Shown one piece after another: positions 15,926 to 24,907 of a DNA stretch of 64,000 bases; the stretch's first letter is position 1; every line of letters starts with the position of its first letter. A program made the position numbers and the translations under genes. Below the pieces are notes generated by a model, which saw only the letters and a list, made by a program, of their open reading frames with translations, was not told the origin of the DNA and searched no databases. The DNA lies in assembly GCF_900109265.1 (NCBI RefSeq), contig NZ_FNZM01000003.1:124001-188000 (forward strand). Reading direction: 5' to 3'. The DNA comes from Paraburkholderia tropica (GTDB lineage Bacteria > Pseudomonadota > Gammaproteobacteria > Burkholderiales > Burkholderiaceae).

Positions 15926-17086
15926 ATGTCGCACACCCCTTACATGGCTGCCGCCATTGCCCTTGCCGCGCTCGTCAACACGGGGCTGGCCAGCGCGGCC
16001 GGTCCGCTCACGCAACTGGGGAAGCCGGAAGGCCAGGTCAACATCATCGCGTGGCCGGGTTACATCGAGCGCGGCGACACCGACAAGAAATACGACTGGG
16101 TCACCGGCTTCGAGAAGGAGTCGGGCTGCAAGGTGAACGTGAAGACGGCCGCGACCTCCGACGAAATGGTCTCGCTGATGAACCAGGGTGGCTACGACCT
16201 CGTCACCGCATCGGGCGATGCGAGCCTGCGGCTCGTCTACGGCAAGAAGGTGCAGCCGATCAACACGGCGCTGATTCCCGCCTGGAACACGATCGAGCCG
16301 CGGCTGCAGAACGCGCCGTGGCACACGGTCAACGGCGTCCATTACGGCGTGCCGTATCAGTGGGGCGCGAATTTCCTCGCGTACAACACGAAGATTTTCC
16401 CGAAGGCGCCCACTTCGTGGTCGGTCGTCTTCGAGCAGCAGACGCTGCCGGACGGCAAGAGCAACAAGGGCCGCGTGCAGGCCTATAACGGCGCGATCTA
16501 TGTGGCCGACGCCGCCGTCTATCTGATGCACAAGAATCCCGCGCTCGGCATCAAGGACCCGTACGAGCTGAACGAAGCGCAATACGCCGAAGTGCTCAAG
16601 GTGCTGCGCGCGCAAAAGCCGCTGGTGCATCGTTACTGGCACGACGTCACGGTGCAGATGAACGACTTCAAGAACGAAGGCGTGGCCGTGTCGAGCGCAT
16701 GGGGTTATGCGGTGAACTCGCTGCAAGCCGAGAAATTCCCGATCGCCGCGACGATTCCGCAGGAAGGCGCGACGGGTTGGGCCGACACCACGATGATGCA
16801 CGCGGACGCGCCGCATCCGGTCTGCGCCTACAAGTGGATGAACTGGTCGCTGAACCGCAAATTGCAGGCCGATCTGGCCGAATGGTTCGGCTCGAATCCG
16901 GTGATCCAGGGCGGTTGCCAGCAGGCGGCGGTGGGCGGTTCGAACTTCTGCGCGGCAAACGGCTATGACCGCTTCGATCAGATTCACTTCTGGAAGACGC
17001 CGGTCGCCAATTGCGGTTCGCAGGGCAAGTGCGTGCCGTACAGCCGATGGACCCAGGATTTCATCTCGATCATGGGTGGTCGATAG
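15926..17086 (+). CDS. ydcS: Putrescine-type ABC transporter binding protein (YdcS)
   Basis: A 386-residue periplasmic protein with a signal peptide cleaved after ASA (about residue 25). INIIAW-like start of the mature domain (VNIIAWPGYIERGDTDKKYD) and GYDLVTASGDASLRLVYGKK fit the YdcS/PotD-type SBP_bac_8 family. Two C-terminal Cys-rich segments (GGCQQAAVGGSNFCAANGYD and NCGSQGKC) are also found in YdcS proteins and could form disulfides. Gene order SBP-ATPase-permease-permease-aldehyde dehydrogenase equals E. coli ydcSTUV-patD, which takes up putrescine. Confidence 0.9.
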   Translation: MSHTPYMAAAIALAALVNTGLASAAGPLTQLGKPEGQVNIIAWPGYIERGDTDKKYDWVTGFEKESGCKVNVKTAATSDEMVSLMNQGGYDLVTASGDASLRLVYGKKVQPINTALIPAWNTIEPRLQNAPWHTVNGVHYGVPYQWGANFLAYNTKIFPKAPTSWSVVFEQQTLPDGKSNKGRVQAYNGAIYVADAAVYLMHKNPALGIKDPYELNEAQYAEVLKVLRAQKPLVHRYWHDVTVQMNDFKNEGVAVSSAWGYAVNSLQAEKFPIAATIPQEGATGWADTTMMHADAPHPVCAYKWMNWSLNRKLQADLAEWFGSNPVIQGGCQQAAVGGSNFCAANGYDRFDQIHFWKTPVANCGSQGKCVPYSRWTQDFISIMGGR

Positions 17087-17176
17087 AGCCACGGGCGCGT
17101 CTTCAGCCGCGCCCGGATCGCTTCGCATCACGGCATCGAAAGCAGAAGAATGCAGCCGCAACCGGCAGGAAACATC

Positions 17177-18202
17177 ATGAATAGCGCAGTCGAATTCTCC
17201 AGGGTTTCGCGTCACTACGACGGCGTGCGCGCCGTGGATGACGTTTCGCTCGTCGTCCACGACGGCGAATTCTTCTCGATGCTCGGACCGTCGGGATCGG
17301 GCAAGACGACCTGTCTGCGTCTGATCGCGGGCTTCGAGCAGCCGAGCGCGGGCCGCGTCGTCCTGCATGCTCGCGACGCGACCGGCCTGCCGCCGTATCA
17401 GCGCGACGTGAACACCGTGTTCCAGGACTACGCGCTGTTCCCGCACATGAATATTCGCGACAACGTGGCCTATGGACTGCTGGTGAGCGGCGTCGATAAA
17501 CGCACGCGCCATCGTCAGGCGGAGGAAGCGCTCGAACTCGTCGCGCTCGGCGGTTATGGCGCGCGCCGTCCCGGCCAGTTGTCGGGCGGTCAGCGGCAGC
17601 GCGTGGCGTTGGCGCGCGCGCTGGTGCGGCGTCCGCGCATTCTGTTGCTCGACGAGCCGCTCGGCGCGCTCGATCTCAAGCTGCGCGAGCAGATGCAGAT
17701 CGAACTCAAGAGCTTGCAGCGCAAGCTCGGCGTGACCTTCATCTACGTCACGCACGATCAGGGCGAGGCGCTGTCGATGTCGGATCGCGTGGCCGTGTTC
17801 AACAAAGGCCGCATCGAGCAGGTGGATACGCCCCGCAATCTCTACACGCGTCCGGCCACGCCGTTCGTCGCCGATTTCGTGGGCACCTCGAACGTGATCG
17901 CCGACGCGGCCTCGCTGCAACGCCTCGGCGCGGCCCAGCCGTTTGCGATTCGCCCCGAGCACATTCGTTTCGGCGGCGCATCGCCCGCAAACGCCGACGA
18001 CGTGCAGTTGCCCGGCACGCTGATCGACATCCAGTACTACGGCGCGACGAGCCGCTTCGAGGTGCGTTCGGATGCGGGCCAGCGCCTCGCCGTGACGATC
18101 GCGAATCAGGACGATGCGACGACGACGCTGCCCGCGGTCGGCGACGCCGTCACGCTCGCCTGGGCGCGCCGCGCGATGGTGACGCTGGAGCTGCGGGGGT
18201 GA
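17177..18202 (+). CDS. ydcT: Polyamine ABC transporter ATPase (YdcT)
   Basis: A 341-residue ATPase with Walker A GPSGSGKTT, signature LSGGQRQRVALARALVR, Walker B ILLLDEPLGALD and a C-terminal TOBE domain (about residues 262-340). This layout is that of PotA/YdcT. The start at 17177 is preceded by GGCAGGA; an upstream in-frame ATG (17150) has no ribosome-binding site. The stop overlaps the region of the next start. Confidence 0.94.
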   Translation: MNSAVEFSRVSRHYDGVRAVDDVSLVVHDGEFFSMLGPSGSGKTTCLRLIAGFEQPSAGRVVLHARDATGLPPYQRDVNTVFQDYALFPHMNIRDNVAYGLLVSGVDKRTRHRQAEEALELVALGGYGARRPGQLSGGQRQRVALARALVRRPRILLLDEPLGALDLKLREQMQIELKSLQRKLGVTFIYVTHDQGEALSMSDRVAVFNKGRIEQVDTPRNLYTRPATPFVADFVGTSNVIADAASLQRLGAAQPFAIRPEHIRFGGASPANADDVQLPGTLIDIQYYGATSRFEVRSDAGQRLAVTIANQDDATTTLPAVGDAVTLAWARRAMVTLELRG

Positions 18203-18204
18203 GC

Positions 18205-19167
18205 ATGACCACGACTTCGAACGCCGCGGTCCCGCGCGCCGTCCCGCCACGCGACGGCCTGGTGCGCCGCGCGAGCGGCTTCCTGCATCGCCACGCGAAT
18301 CTGTATTTGTTGCTGTTGCTGCTGCCGCCGCTGCTGTGGTTCGGCGTGGTCTATCTGGGCTCGCTGTTCGCGCTGCTGCTGCAAAGCGTCTGGCGCTTCG
18401 ACGACTTCACGATGGCCGTGAGCCCCGACTTCACGCTCGCGAACTATGTGGCGCTGATCCGCGACCCCGCGAATCTCGACGTGGTCCTGCGCACGACCGG
18501 CATGGCCTGTTGCGTGACGATCGCGAGTGCGCTGCTCGCGTTTCCGGTCGCGTACTACATGGCGCGCTACGCGAGGGGCTGGAAAAAGGGCCTGTTTTAC
18601 GTGGCCGTGATGCTGCCGATGTGGGCCAGCTACATCGTCAAGGTCTACGCGTGGACCGTGATTCTCGCGCAAGGCGGCGTGCTCTACTGGATCATCGACA
18701 CGCTGCATCTGCGCGGCGCGCTCGATGCGCTGCTGCGCGTGCCCGTGATCGGCGGCGACTCGCTCTCGACCTCGAACATCGGCCGCTTCCTTGTCTTCAC
18801 GTATATCTGGCTGCCGTTCATGATCCTGCCGATCCAGGCCGCCATCGAGCGCATTCCGGCCAATCTGCTGCAGGCGTCCGCCGACCTCGGCGCGCATCCG
18901 CGTCAGACCTTCCGCACGGTGATCCTGCCGCTCGCGTTTCCCGGCATCGCGGCGGGCTCGATCTTCACGTTCTCGCTCACGCTGGGCGACTACATCATTC
19001 CGCAACTGGTGGGACCGAGCGGCCTGTTTATCGGCACCATGGTCTACACGATGCAAGGCTCGATCGGCAACGTGCCGATGGCCGCCGCCTTCACGGTCGT
19101 GCCGATGGTGCTGATCGGCGTGTATCTCGCCGTCGCCAAACGCCTGGGAGCCTTCGATGCACTCTGA
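18205..19167 (+). CDS. ydcU: Polyamine ABC transporter permease (YdcU)
   Basis: A 320-residue inner-membrane permease with six predicted helices. The EAA-loop is [20 protein letters not shown]. The first helix ([20 protein letters not shown]) follows a short charged N-terminus. ATG 18205 is used; GTG 18199, which overlaps the ydcT stop, is the alternative. It works as a heterodimer with the next gene product. Confidence 0.93.
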   Translation: MTTTSNAAVPRAVPPRDGLVRRASGFLHRHANLYLLLLLLPPLLWFGVVYLGSLFALLLQSVWRFDDFTMAVSPDFTLANYVALIRDPANLDVVLRTTGMACCVTIASALLAFPVAYYMARYARGWKKGLFYVAVMLPMWASYIVKVYAWTVILAQGGVLYWIIDTLHLRGALDALLRVPVIGGDSLSTSNIGRFLVFTYIWLPFMILPIQAAIERIPANLLQASADLGAHPRQTFRTVILPLAFPGIAAGSIFTFSLTLGDYIIPQLVGPSGLFIGTMVYTMQGSIGNVPMAAAFTVVPMVLIGVYLAVAKRLGAFDAL

Positions 19168-19966
19168 CGCCCAACCCTCGCGCCTGCTGCGCTGCGCCGC
19201 CTGGGGCGGCCTCGCGTTCCTGCATCTGCCGATTCTCGTGGTCGCGCTCTACGCGTTCAACACCGAAACCAGCGCGTTCAGCTTCCCGCTCAAGGGCTTC
19301 ACGCTGCACTGGTTCACCGAAGCCTTCGCGCGCGACGACATGCTCGCGGCCGCGTGGCTCTCGGTGAAAGTGGCGGCGCTCGCGACGCTGCTCGCTGTGC
19401 TGCTCGGCACGGCGGCGGCGGGCGCGCTGTACCGTCGCAACTTCTTCGGCAAGGAAGCGATTACGTTCGCGCTGATTTTGCCGATCGCGCTGCCCGGCAT
19501 CATCACCGGCATCGCGTTGCTGTCCGCGTTCAAGACCGCGAATCTCGACCTGGGCTTCTGGACCATCGCGGTCGGGCACGGCACGTTCTGCGTGGTGATG
19601 GTCTACAACAACGTGGTCGCGCGGATGCGGCGCATGCCCGCGAGCCTCGTGGAAGCGTCGATGGATCTGGGCGCGGACGGCTGGCAGACCTTCCGCTACG
19701 TCGTGCTGCCGCAGATCGCCACGGCGCTGCTGGCGGGCGCGATCCTCGCGTTCGCGCTGAGCTTCGACGAGATCATCGTCACGACGTTCACGGCGGGGCA
19801 GGAGCGCACGCTGCCGATCTGGCTGCTGAACCAGCTTTCGCGGCCGCGCGACGTCCCCGTGACCAACGTGGTTGCGCTGATGGTGATGGCCATCACGATG
19901 ATTCCGATTCTGGGCGCGTGGTATCTCACGCGCGACACCGAAAGCACCGCAGGCAGCAGCCGCTGA
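19157..19966 (+). CDS. ydcV: Polyamine ABC transporter permease (YdcV)
   Basis: A 269-residue permease of the PotC/YdcV type. The EAA-loop is [20 protein letters not shown], and the helix following it carries [13 protein letters not shown], a hallmark of the PotC branch. Its start overlaps the end of ydcU by 11 nt, which indicates translational coupling. Confidence 0.94.
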   Translation: MHSDAQPSRLLRCAAWGGLAFLHLPILVVALYAFNTETSAFSFPLKGFTLHWFTEAFARDDMLAAAWLSVKVAALATLLAVLLGTAAAGALYRRNFFGKEAITFALILPIALPGIITGIALLSAFKTANLDLGFWTIAVGHGTFCVVMVYNNVVARMRRMPASLVEASMDLGADGWQTFRYVVLPQIATALLAGAILAFALSFDEIIVTTFTAGQERTLPIWLLNQLSRPRDVPVTNVVALMVMAITMIPILGAWYLTRDTESTAGSSR

Positions 19967-20031
19967 ACAGCGCGCGGCCATCGCGGACAAGACCGACACT
20001 CAAGAGCGTGGGCTCAACGAAGAGAGAGCAA

Positions 20032-21471
20032 ATGGAAAAATCGATGCAAACGAACCTGCTGATCGGCGGTGAATTCGTGCCGGGCCACGGCAGCAAGGAA
20101 AACATTTTCAATCCGTCGACGGGCGAAGTGATCGCGCTCGTGGCCGAGGCGTCGCTCGAACAGGTGCAGGCGGCCACGGCCGCCGCGAGCCGCGCGTGGC
20201 CCGCGTGGGCGCGCAGCACGCCGAAGGATCGCGCCACGCTGCTGCTCAAGCTCGCCGACGCCATCGAGTCGCGTGCCACCGAATTCGCGCGGCTCGAATC
20301 GCTCAATTGCGGCAAGCCGTATCTCGGCGCGCTCAACGACGAAATCCCCGCGGTCGCCGACGTGTTCCGCTTCTTCGCGGGCGCGTGCCGCACGCAGCAC
20401 GGCCCGGTCGCGGGCGAATATCTGGCGGGCCACACGAGCATGATCCGCCGCGATTCGCTGGGCGTGATCGCCTCGATCGCACCGTGGAACTATCCGCTGA
20501 TGATGGCCGCGTGGAAGCTCGCGCCCGCCGTCGCGGCGGGCAACACAGTCGTGCTCAAGCCGTCCGAGCAGACGCCGCTCACCACGCTCAAGCTCGCCGA
20601 ACTGATCGCGGCGATTTTTCCGGCAGGCGTCATCAACGTGGTGACGGGACGCGGCGACACCGTGGGCGCGCCGCTCATCACGCAGCCGCAAGTGCGCATG
20701 ATTTCGATCACCGGCGATGTCTCGACGGGCCAGCGCATTCTCGAAGCGGCGTCGCGCACGGTGAAGCGCACGCACCTGGAACTGGGCGGCAAAGCGCCCG
20801 TGATCGTGTTCGACGACGCCGATCTCGACGAAGTGGTGGCCGGCCTGCGCACCTTCGGTTACTACAACGCGGGACAGGACTGCACGGCCGCGTGCCGCGT
20901 CTACGCGGAAGACAAAATCTACGATCGCCTCGTTGCCGATCTGTCGAGCGCCGTGAGTTCGATCCGCTACGGCGAGCAGCATCTCGAAGGCGTGGAGATG
21001 GGACCGCTGATCTCCGAGCGCCAGCGCGGACGCGTGGCGAGTTTCGTCGAGCGCGCGGCGAGCCAGAAGCACATCGAGATCACGACGGGCGGCAAGCTCG
21101 CCGACGGCCGCGGCTTCTTCTACGAGCCGACCGTGGTGGCGGGCGCGCGTCAGGACGACGAGATCGTGCGCCGCGAAGTGTTCGGGCCGGTGGTGTCGGT
21201 CACGCGTTTCAACGGCGCGGAGCAGGCGATCGACTGGGCCAACGATTCGGACTTCGGCCTCGCGAGTTCGGTCTGGACCCGCGACGTCAACAAGGCCTTC
21301 AAGGTGGCCGCCGAACTGCAATACGGCTGCACGTGGATCAACACGCACTTCACGCTCGTGAGCGAAATGCCGCACGGCGGCATGAAGCGGTCGGGCTACG
21401 GCAAGGACATGTCGGTGTTCGCGCTGGAAGAGTACACGTGCGCGCGCCACATCATGGCGAAGTTCCCCTGA
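20032..21471 (+). CDS. patD: Gamma-aminobutyraldehyde dehydrogenase (PatD)
   Basis: A 479-residue NAD-dependent aldehyde dehydrogenase. It has [28 protein letters not shown], the general base in [12 protein letters not shown], and the catalytic Cys in [14 protein letters not shown]. The surrounding QDCTA motif is that of gamma-aminobutyraldehyde dehydrogenases, which oxidise the aldehyde made from putrescine to GABA. ATG 20032 follows AGAGAG; ATG 20044 is also possible. The frame stays open far upstream into ydcV, but this extension is antisense-type sequence without support. A strong terminator follows at 21478. Confidence 0.9.
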   Translation: MEKSMQTNLLIGGEFVPGHGSKENIFNPSTGEVIALVAEASLEQVQAATAAASRAWPAWARSTPKDRATLLLKLADAIESRATEFARLESLNCGKPYLGALNDEIPAVADVFRFFAGACRTQHGPVAGEYLAGHTSMIRRDSLGVIASIAPWNYPLMMAAWKLAPAVAAGNTVVLKPSEQTPLTTLKLAELIAAIFPAGVINVVTGRGDTVGAPLITQPQVRMISITGDVSTGQRILEAASRTVKRTHLELGGKAPVIVFDDADLDEVVAGLRTFGYYNAGQDCTAACRVYAEDKIYDRLVADLSSAVSSIRYGEQHLEGVEMGPLISERQRGRVASFVERAASQKHIEITTGGKLADGRGFFYEPTVVAGARQDDEIVRREVFGPVVSVTRFNGAEQAIDWANDSDFGLASSVWTRDVNKAFKVAAELQYGCTWINTHFTLVSEMPHGGMKRSGYGKDMSVFALEEYTCARHIMAKFP

Positions 21472-21477
21472 AGCAAA

Positions 21478-21503
21478 CGGCCCGCTGCGGCGGGCCGCTT
21501 TTT
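21478..21503 (+). terminator. Rho-independent terminator after patD
   Basis: CGGCCCGC, loop TGCG, GCGGGCCG, then CTTTTT. The eight-base GC stem with a T run ends the ydcSTUV-patD transcript. Confidence 0.88.
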
Positions 21504-21686
21504 GCCGCTCTCGCTGAACGATCGCGCTTTAAACAAGCAGTCCGCAGCACCCGGCGACGCGCAAGTCGTCGCCGCGCAATAAGAATAAGCACAACCAACT
21601 AAAACACGCACGACAACACACCGGCAACGCAGGCAAACCGGCGCGCGCGCCAGGCGCACGCGGGCCGACCCGACCAGGAGATCAGG

Positions 21687-21770
21687 ATGGAACCCACCCC
21701 GAAGACGGATGCGGCGGATCACGACGCCAGCATTCTCGGCAGCATGGGCTACACGCAGGAACTCATGCTC
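21687..21770 (+). pseudogene. Amino acid permease, 5' fragment
   Basis: ATG 21687, with an AGGAG six bases before GATCAGG-ATG, starts MEPTPKTDAADHDASILGSM and GYTQEL. This is the usual cytoplasmic N-terminus of APC-family amino acid (GABA/choline-type) permeases. After about 27 codons the similarity stops and the sequence becomes the antisense of an HNH endonuclease gene. The matching 3' fragment lies 2.6 kb downstream. About 300 internal codons are lost. Its place after patD suggests the intact gene was a GABA or putrescine permease. Confidence 0.7.
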
Positions 21771-21902
21771 CGTTGCTTCGACAACAAACCCGCCTTCATC
21801 CCAGCAATGCTTACAAAGCGGATGGTGCGCGAGTTGTCGCGCCATGATACGACGCCACTTCCGTTCGCGTGTTCGGGGCGTCGGCGTCGGCGTGGGTTTC
21901 AT
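21769..21902 (-). pseudogene. HNH endonuclease, 5' fragment (phage)
   Basis: Reading down from ATG 21902: TRERKWRRIMARQLAHHPLC, then KHCWDEGGFVVEATE. This matches the start of phage HNH endonucleases, where the first zinc-binding Cys pair (Cys-x-x-Cys) precedes ATEVDHI. The catalytic HNH part is missing: after ATE the frame runs into the antisense of the permease gene. GGAAG lies close upstream of the ATG. In phages this gene usually precedes the small terminase gene. Confidence 0.65.
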
Positions 21903-22060
21903 GGGGCTTCCGGGTATATGCGGACCTATACGAATATGTATGGACTGCTATATATTTATTTCGGAATTCTGTCTGTTCGATTGGCGGGCTTTCTAGGCGA
22001 TGAACGGGGTCGCCTATGCTTGGGTGCTCCGCGACCCTTCCGAGGCCCGCCATGAACGAA

Positions 22061-22083
22061 AAAAGCCCCGTTCCGGGGCTTTT
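22061..22083. terminator. Bidirectional rho-independent terminator
   Basis: AAAAGCCCCG, loop TTC, CGGGGCTTTT. The perfect ten-base stem has A and T runs on both sides, so it can stop transcription in both directions. It isolates the HNH fragment from the genes to its right. Confidence 0.85.
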
Positions 22084-22143
22084 CGGTCTTGCGAACACAC
22101 TACTTCGAACCTGACGAAAGGCTAGAGGATTTGTTCCTGACCG

Positions 22144-22347
22144 TCAAGGCGACGTGTCGGGCGGTGTTGCGCCGATCAACGCGGCGCGCCCGAGCCGCGC
22201 GATTTCGGTCAGGGTGTCGGCGGGCGTGAACGGCGCGGGGTCGCTGTCGGCAAGCGTGACGATCAACGCGAGTACATCGGCCATGCGGTCAACGTCAGCT
22301 TCAAGGCGGCGCACCTTCACATGTGACTGTAGGTGCAAGCGTTGCAT
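22144..22347 (-). CDS. Small phage-type hypothetical protein
   Basis: From ATG 22347 a 67-residue protein reads MQRLHLQSHVKVRRLEADVD, then RMADVLALIVTLADSDPAPF and LTEIARLGRAALIG. It is amphipathic and helical at the start. Size and position between a phage regulator and an HNH gene suit a phage protein. No good ribosome-binding site is seen, so confidence is limited. Confidence 0.4.
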   Translation of the reverse strand: MQRLHLQSHVKVRRLEADVDRMADVLALIVTLADSDPAPFTPADTLTEIARLGRAALIGATPPDTSP

Positions 22348-22487
22348 ATCGCGGGGGGCATGTGCTGCGCATAAAGTGCATCGGAGTTGACCATGATACG
22401 GCGAACTCGAAACTTGACAGCCGTTGACGCTTTGGAGTGGTTTGCGTGAACGCACAGTGCTATAAGGAACGCTCCAAAGGTTTCCTG

Positions 22488-23519
22488 ATGAACTCTATGA
22501 GCGCGCAAGAATTAACCGTCTATACGCCGAGTAACGGGGAATGGCGGCAACAATCTGGTGATATCTGGTGGTCGAACCGAGAAGGCGGAAATTCTCCCGA
22601 CATAACACGCGGCCCCGAAACATTCACGACCGATGAAAAGTTCGAAGTCACTGAAATTCCTGGTGCCATGTCAAAGATGGGTTGGCACAAGTCGGCTGCG
22701 TTGCTGAGAAAGTGGTTTGCCTATGCGCCAAAGAATCAGGCGATGAACAGCTTTCAGAAGCCACATGGAATCAATCGAGACGGGAAAACAGGCGTATACC
22801 CGGCTGATCGCTTCGACAAGGAAACCATAAAACTTGATTGGGTGCTTTCATATCCGCGCACGCAATCAGGGTTTAAAAACTTGCAGAATTCTAACTACTT
22901 AAGCACCAACACACGGGAATCTCTCGTCAGCGGTGTCTATCCATACCGTCATCGACAGCGAATCAATACGCTAGATCTAGTCGGGGGAAATATTCACGCG
23001 CTACACAATAATTTCCAATTTCAATATGTAAAAGTAGATACGTCTGCGCTCGATAAGGCGGCACAATTCTTCGGCGCAATGCTTCGCCACGGTAAGCCGG
23101 ATGATCTTGCCGGGGCGCTGGGCGGCTTCGCTATGTATGCGGCAATTGCCGAAGCGACATTTACACCATTATTCATTGGCGGAATCGAAGTTTCGATAAC
23201 CAAGGTAGCTATATACGTCAAGAATCCTTATTCGTTTTTTGACGATCCGGGCGAAGGTGGACCGCAATATCTCGGACACTGGAACAAGGATGGAATCTGT
23301 CTTGTACCGGAAGGGTTCGTTGCACAAAAAGCGAACTGGGGGAGTTGGAGTAATTACATCATCAGGCCAGAAGGCCCACACGGTCGCACATTCTGGCCCG
23401 TGCATAACAGCGACTTCCGGCGTTGGCAGGACGCGCATAACGCGGGCGGCGATATGGTGCTGTTCTCTGATTGCCGGGTTGTGAAGATTGATCCAATCAG
23501 ATTCAGGGTGATGAAATGA
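22488..23519 (+). CDS. DUF6402-family protein, prophage cargo
   Basis: A 343-residue protein of the DUF6402 family. Diagnostic segments are FEVTEIPGAMSKMGWHKSAA, KLDWVLSYPR, SGVYPYRHRQRINTLDLVGG, NFQFQYVKVDTSALDKAAQF, then YLGHWNKDGICLVPEGFVAQ and NSDFRRWQDAHNAGGDMVLF near the end. No signal peptide or membrane helix is seen. Family members are common in Burkholderia and often lie near type VI secretion or polymorphic-toxin genes; the biochemical role is undefined as far as I know. ATG 22488 follows AAAGG at a suitable distance; an upstream GTG (22437) is less likely. Lower GC than the host genes. The stop overlaps the next gene by ATGA. Confidence 0.8.
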   Translation: MNSMSAQELTVYTPSNGEWRQQSGDIWWSNREGGNSPDITRGPETFTTDEKFEVTEIPGAMSKMGWHKSAALLRKWFAYAPKNQAMNSFQKPHGINRDGKTGVYPADRFDKETIKLDWVLSYPRTQSGFKNLQNSNYLSTNTRESLVSGVYPYRHRQRINTLDLVGGNIHALHNNFQFQYVKVDTSALDKAAQFFGAMLRHGKPDDLAGALGGFAMYAAIAEATFTPLFIGGIEVSITKVAIYVKNPYSFFDDPGEGGPQYLGHWNKDGICLVPEGFVAQKANWGSWSNYIIRPEGPHGRTFWPVHNSDFRRWQDAHNAGGDMVLFSDCRVVKIDPIRFRVMK

Positions 23520-23902
23520 GCGTGCCAAAGCGCGTTCGTCGCATCGTCGTTGTCGGCGTCTCAATAGTCGTCGCGTTTATTGTCGTGCAATACATATTCG
23601 ATGCACGGGAGCGCGCGAAAGCAAACGACTGTTATTCGGTTACTTCGCCTAGCGGCCGATATCGCGCCGAAGCGTGTGAAACAGGGGCCAATGGAAACGT
23701 TGTTTCCTTTGTCGGACGATTGTATGAGTTACACAGCGGCGCGCTTCTAGCCAGAACCGATTTCGATTCGATGGACGGTAGTTTGCCCGTATTCATGCCC
23801 GACGAAAGCGCCGTCATGTTTCGCCGGGGGGGCGATGACGCATCGGGCACAGTCGCCATTCCGCCGAACTGGCGCGACAAGTTACGCGCAAAGCTTCCCT
23901 GA
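23516..23902 (+). CDS. Single-pass membrane protein paired with DUF6402
   Basis: A 128-residue protein with one N-terminal membrane helix (IVVVGVSIVVAFIVVQYIF, about residues 10-28) and a periplasmic domain. That domain contains CYSVTSPSGRYRAEAC, with two Cys that may pair, then GRLYELHSGALLARTDFDSM. It starts within the DUF6402 stop codon (ATGA overlap), so the two proteins are translationally coupled. A membrane-anchored periplasmic partner suits an immunity protein if DUF6402 is a toxin. That is inference from arrangement; no enzymatic motif supports it. Confidence 0.7.
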   Translation: MSVPKRVRRIVVVGVSIVVAFIVVQYIFDARERAKANDCYSVTSPSGRYRAEACETGANGNVVSFVGRLYELHSGALLARTDFDSMDGSLPVFMPDESAVMFRRGGDDASGTVAIPPNWRDKLRAKLP

Positions 23903-23933
23903 ACCGCGGTTATGCCTCCAACACTATCGCGCC

Positions 23934-24317
23934 TCAAACGCCGTGCGGCACGAAGGTTTCTTCGAGACGCCGAAGCGCGCGAGGTTCAAAGCCGTCGCAT
24001 TGACCGTCGATCCATTCCGATGCACGCGCAAGGGTTGACTTCGACACGCCGGTTCGTTTGGCGATTGCGCGCAACGAATACCCGTCGCGATAGCCCTTTG
24101 GAACGTAGCGACGCCAAACCAGCGATTCGAGCGCATTGAGGTTGCCGACTGGCGAGCCGCCCGCGAGCGCATCGACAAGTCCGGTCACGCCGACGCGCTT
24201 GACCGCTTCGAGCGGGGCGAACCGTGCGATGACCACGGCGCGTTCAACGCCGAACAGGCGCGAGCGGGCCGCGTCGATGACCATCGAACATTGGCCGTGA
24301 ATCTCGATTCGAGTCAT
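23934..24317 (-). CDS. Phage late-regulator-like HTH protein
   Basis: A 127-residue protein. The N-terminal part opens MTRIEIHGQCSMVIDAARSR, and a helix-turn-helix follows in YSLRAIAKRTGVSKSTLARA (about residues 83-102), then EWIDGQCDGFEPRALRRLEE. I recall this architecture from Burkholderia prophages, where it precedes the cargo or lysis region and is thought to be an antiterminator or late regulator. It begins about 25 bp from the right junction with the permease fragment. Convergent with the cargo pair. Confidence 0.65.
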   Translation of the reverse strand: MTRIEIHGQCSMVIDAARSRLFGVERAVVIARFAPLEAVKRVGVTGLVDALAGGSPVGNLNALESLVWRRYVPKGYRDGYSLRAIAKRTGVSKSTLARASEWIDGQCDGFEPRALRRLEETFVPHGV

Positions 24318-24340
24318 GCCTTCGAAGTTCACGGTTTCGG

Positions 24341-24785
24341 AAGGCGAGCCGATTGGCTCAAGAAGGTGAATGACTACGGCACGCCGGGCGCGGCCATCTG
24401 GGTGTGCTCTGCGCTCGCCATCGCGGTGACGCTCTACGGCGACGCCTTCGCCGTGCTCTCGACGGGCAGCGCCGTCTTCCTGTACGTCTCCTATGTGATG
24501 CCGATCGCGGCGGGCCTGAACGCCGAAGGTCGCACGTGGACGCGCAAAGGCCCGTTCAATCTGGGCAAGTGGTCGAAGCCGGTGGCGCTGCTGGCCGTGC
24601 TGGGCGGCTCCGTGCTGGTGTACGTGGGTTGCCAGCCGCCGAACGAGAAAGTGCTTTACGTCAGCCTCGGATTGATCGGCGTGATGACGCTGCTGTGGTT
24701 CGGTCTGGGTGTGCGCAACCGCTTTGCCGGACCGCCCGATGTGCGCAGCGCGAGCACGACGCCGGAAGTCGTCACGACTTTCTGA
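24341..24785 (+). pseudogene. Amino acid permease, 3' fragment
   Basis: The frame reads WLKKVNDYGTPGAAIWVCSA, then VLSTGSAVFLYVSYVMPIAA, TWTRKGPFNLGKWSKPVALL and QPPNEKVLYVSLGLIGVMTL before a short hydrophilic tail. This is the last 145 or so residues of an APC-family permease (helices 9-12). No start belongs to it; an in-frame ATG at 24291 lies in phage DNA. Together with 21687-21770 it forms one split gene. Confidence 0.75.
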
Positions 24786-24907
24786 GGAGGTAATGCGGGG
24801 CGGCGGGCGGATCTGACTCGGGCCGCGCCGCGCTGCAAAAAATTCGTTCTTCGCCTGCAAATAATTAGTCATCCAAATAGATGCTGATAACGACAAAGCC
24901 ACCTCTC

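Larger units (their letters stand above)
21769..24340. mobile_element. Prophage remnant with accessory cargo
   Basis: The segment between the two halves of the permease gene carries, on the minus strand, a phage-type HTH regulator at its right end and the first part of a phage HNH endonuclease at its left end. Both are truncated or end close to the junctions. Between them, on the plus strand, lies a two-gene cargo (DUF6402 plus a membrane protein) of lower GC. This resembles the region between the late regulator and the terminase module of a lambdoid-type prophage, where accessory genes often sit. No integrase or long direct repeat is visible. Confidence 0.65.

Noticed and set aside
15601..15936. 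Minus-strand frame of 111 codons in the ydcS promoter
   Set aside because: Arg-rich, no ribosome-binding site, and it overlaps the dyad and -10 region.
19354..20031. In-frame N-terminal extension of patD
   Set aside because: It overlaps ydcV in another frame and lacks dehydrogenase similarity; the family start is at 20032 or 20044.
21771..22055. Continuation of the permease 5' frame to a 122-residue protein
   Set aside because: After about 27 codons it is antisense to the HNH fragment and then low-complexity sequence. It is a chance read-through of a broken gene.
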